DNA from: JBEEMU01 sp043778315
Lineage (GTDB): Bacteria; Bacteroidota; Bacteroidia; Chitinophagales; Saprospiraceae
DNA: 7,432 nt
Assembly: GCA_043778315.1 (NCBI GenBank)
Contig: JAYWGJ010000148.1
Span: 1-7,432, forward strand
Direction of reading: 5' to 3'
In this document: one piece after another, positions 6,616-7,432 of the stretch
Layout: each line of letters starts with the position of its first letter
How positions within the stretch are numbered: the stretch's first letter is position 1
The notes under the pieces: generated by a model
Told to the model about the DNA's origin: nothing
Databases searched by the model: none
What the model saw: the letters and a program-made list of their open reading frames with translations, nothing else
Translations under genes and position numbers: made by a program

Positions 6616-6655
6616 AAAAAAATAAGCGATACCATCAGGAGTGATAATGTCGCTT
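6616..6655 (-). terminator. Intrinsic terminator after the lipoprotein gene
   Basis: On the minus-strand RNA, 6655-6642 (AAGCGACATTATCA) pairs with 6637-6624 (TGATGGTATCGCTT) around the 4-nt loop CTCC. The 14-position stem has two G-U pairs and one C-A mismatch. One base after it comes a run of seven T (6622-6616). The plus strand would turn the G-U pairs into mismatches, so it is oriented for the lipoprotein transcript, whose stop lies 21 bp upstream. It separates that gene from mtnD. Confidence 0.75.
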
Positions 6656-6675
6656 AATTTATCTTAATTCATTCG

Positions 6676-7161
6676 TTATTTACAAGCAGTTTTGCTTAGT
6701 TTTTCGCTGAATTTTGCTTTGGTCACGTCTTTAAACGTCATGTGACCGTCGTTTTTAGCATCGACGAGTTCGCCTTTTTTGATGAGCAACTCATCGTTTT
6801 CAATCTTCATCACTTTGGTTTCAGATTGATTGCTACCTTCAATCATGTAATCATACACGAGCTCGAGTTCGCCTACGGCGTTCTTTTTGCCCGACAACTT
6901 ACCTGTCGCGCCGTCTTTTTGGTACGGATTCCAGACCATTTCGCCTGTCACTTCGTCGCCGTCGATAGTCAATGATACAGTAGTCGTATCTTTCTTTTCG
7001 GCTTTCATAAAGCACATTTTGCTGTCCGCTTTGGCTGCATCGGCAGGTTTTGCGGCTTCGGCAGGTTTGTTAGCCTCGGCAGTTGCTGCGGGCTGATTGT
7101 TGCAAGCGGCGAAGCCGACTACACTCATACAAATTACGATAAGTTGGTTTTTGGGTGTCAT
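6676..7161 (-). CDS. Small secreted lipoprotein of unknown function
   Basis: The 161-residue product has a short hydrophobic signal ending in GFAAC, making Cys20 the likely lipid-anchored residue, so it should sit in the outer membrane or periplasm. Residues about 23-46 are a low-complexity linker of Ala, Lys, Pro and Glu/Asp (KPAEAAKPADAAKAD). The folded part (about 49-157) has the pattern CFMKAEKKDTTTVSLTIDGD, VTGEMVWNPYQKDGATGKLSG, then LVYDYMIEGSNQSETKVMKI. This resembles an unnamed family of Bacteroidota lipoproteins that I recall with a C...KDTV...VTG...EKD..G..SG...Y.F..EG layout, predicted to be beta-rich. No catalytic motif is visible and no function is assigned. The start at 7161 follows an A-rich stretch and gives a complete signal peptide. 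A terminator follows the gene, so it is probably monocistronic. Its upstream region is a repeat field without a recognisable consensus promoter. Confidence 0.85.
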   Translation of the reverse strand: MTPKNQLIVICMSVVGFAACNNQPAATAEANKPAEAAKPADAAKADSKMCFMKAEKKDTTTVSLTIDGDEVTGEMVWNPYQKDGATGKLSGKKNAVGELELVYDYMIEGSNQSETKVMKIENDELLIKKGELVDAKNDGHMTFKDVTKAKFSEKLSKTACK

Positions 7162-7183
7162 TTTTTTTTAATTTTTTGAAATA

Positions 7184-7204
7184 CTATGAACTATGAACTA
7201 TGAA
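7184..7204. repeat. Heptamer tandem repeat (CTATGAA x3)
   Basis: CTATGAA is repeated three times perfectly (7184-7190, 7191-7197, 7198-7204), followed by a decayed fourth copy CTGTAAG. It lies 23 bp upstream of the lipoprotein start, so copy-number slippage would change the spacing of that gene's upstream region. The last copy is also the start of the first larger repeat unit. Confidence 0.8.
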
Positions 7205-7384
7205 CTGTAAGCGATAAACTTCTTTCGCGAGGGCTATAAATACTATGAACTGTAAACTAAAAGCGATAAACTGCCTTCGCGAGGGCTATAAATACTATAA
7301 ACAATGAGCGATAAGCGATAAACTACCTTCGGTAAAGCCATAAGCTATGAACTGTAAGCGATAAACTGCCTTCGCGGCGATAAA
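7198..7384. repeat. Four degenerate tandem repeats with hairpin cores
   Basis: Units begin at 7198, 7243, 7295 and 7345, lengths about 40-52 bp. Each follows the order CTATGAACTGTA, AGCGATAAACT, a CTTCG-centred hairpin, then CTATAAATA or a relative. The core in unit 2 (GCCTTCGCGAGGGC, 7273-7286) is palindromic apart from one G-T pair. Unit 3 has a different core (TACCTTCGGTA, 7324-7334) that still forms a small stem. Unit 2 carries an inserted segment, and unit 3 has AGCGATA twice in tandem (7307-7320). No reading frame of note runs through the block. It looks like a decayed intergenic repeat; I do not recognise the family. Confidence 0.7.
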
Positions 7385-7432
7385 ATAATTGGCTACGCCG
7401 AATCTACGATTTCATAATTGGCTACGCCGAAT
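7385..7432. repeat. 19-bp direct repeat, 29-bp period, cut by the window edge
   Basis: ATAATTGGCTACGCCGAAT occurs at 7385-7403 and again, identical, at 7414-7432, separated by CTACGATTTC. The second copy ends exactly at the window edge, so the array may continue. Within each copy ATTGGC and GCCGAAT form a short imperfect stem around TAC with one bulged G. A period of 29 bp is too short for a CRISPR array with normal spacers. Confidence 0.75.

Noticed and set aside
6053..6625. Long plus-strand ORF (190 codons) opposite mtnD
   Set aside because: It is antisense to a clearly recognised enzyme with intact metal ligands, and its translation shows no family motif.
6590..6675. Riboswitch (for example SAM-responsive) ahead of mtnD
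   Set aside because: The 86-bp gap is largely taken up by the terminator of the upstream gene, and no aptamer-like sequence was recognised.
7385..7432. CRISPR repeats at the right edge
   Set aside because: A 19-bp repeat with a 10-bp gap is too short, and only two copies are visible.

Overview
The window looks like chromosomal DNA from a Bacteroidota bacterium, probably outside the genus Bacteroides (a Cytophagales-like lineage is a guess). The evidence is a SusC/SusD outer-membrane pair, a promoter match to the Bacteroidota consensus (TTTG, about 19 bp, TAnnTTTG), A-rich start contexts without Shine-Dalgarno sites, and a lipoprotein of a type common in that phylum. The genus cannot be read from the sequence.

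Layout, left to right. Positions 1-179 are non-coding and hold a consensus-type promoter firing leftward out of the window, plus a weak hairpin in its leader. Positions 180-4841 hold a minus-strand nutrient-uptake pair: a SusC-like TonB-dependent transporter followed 48 bp later by its SusD-like surface lipoprotein. A very AT-rich divergent spacer (4842-5125) separates the pair from rluF, a plus-strand 23S rRNA pseudouridine synthase. rluF converges on mtnD, the minus-strand acireductone dioxygenase of methionine salvage. Between their stop codons (5864-6040) lies an unusual structured block: a 20-nt imperfect inverted repeat enclosing three tandem palindromes of 32-bp period. An 18-bp hairpin also covers the last 13 codons of rluF. 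Upstream of mtnD, separated by a clear intrinsic terminator, is a small minus-strand lipoprotein gene. From 7184 to the right edge the sequence is non-coding and made of degenerate repeats: a heptamer run, four units of about 45-52 bp with hairpin cores, and a 19-bp direct repeat with 29-bp period.

The SusC/SusD pair should work as one lidded pump importing an unknown ligand across the outer membrane; no glycoside hydrolase, peptidase or regulator in the window identifies that ligand. rluF and mtnD are unrelated housekeeping genes, and the lipoprotein's function is unknown. By hand count rluF (about 54% G+C) and mtnD (about 51% over sampled lines) are richer than sampled lines of susC (about 44%).

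I did not find a convincing new multi-gene system. The parts most worth a second look are non-coding: the structured rluF/mtnD junction, the hairpin in the rluF 3' end, and the repeat field at the right edge.
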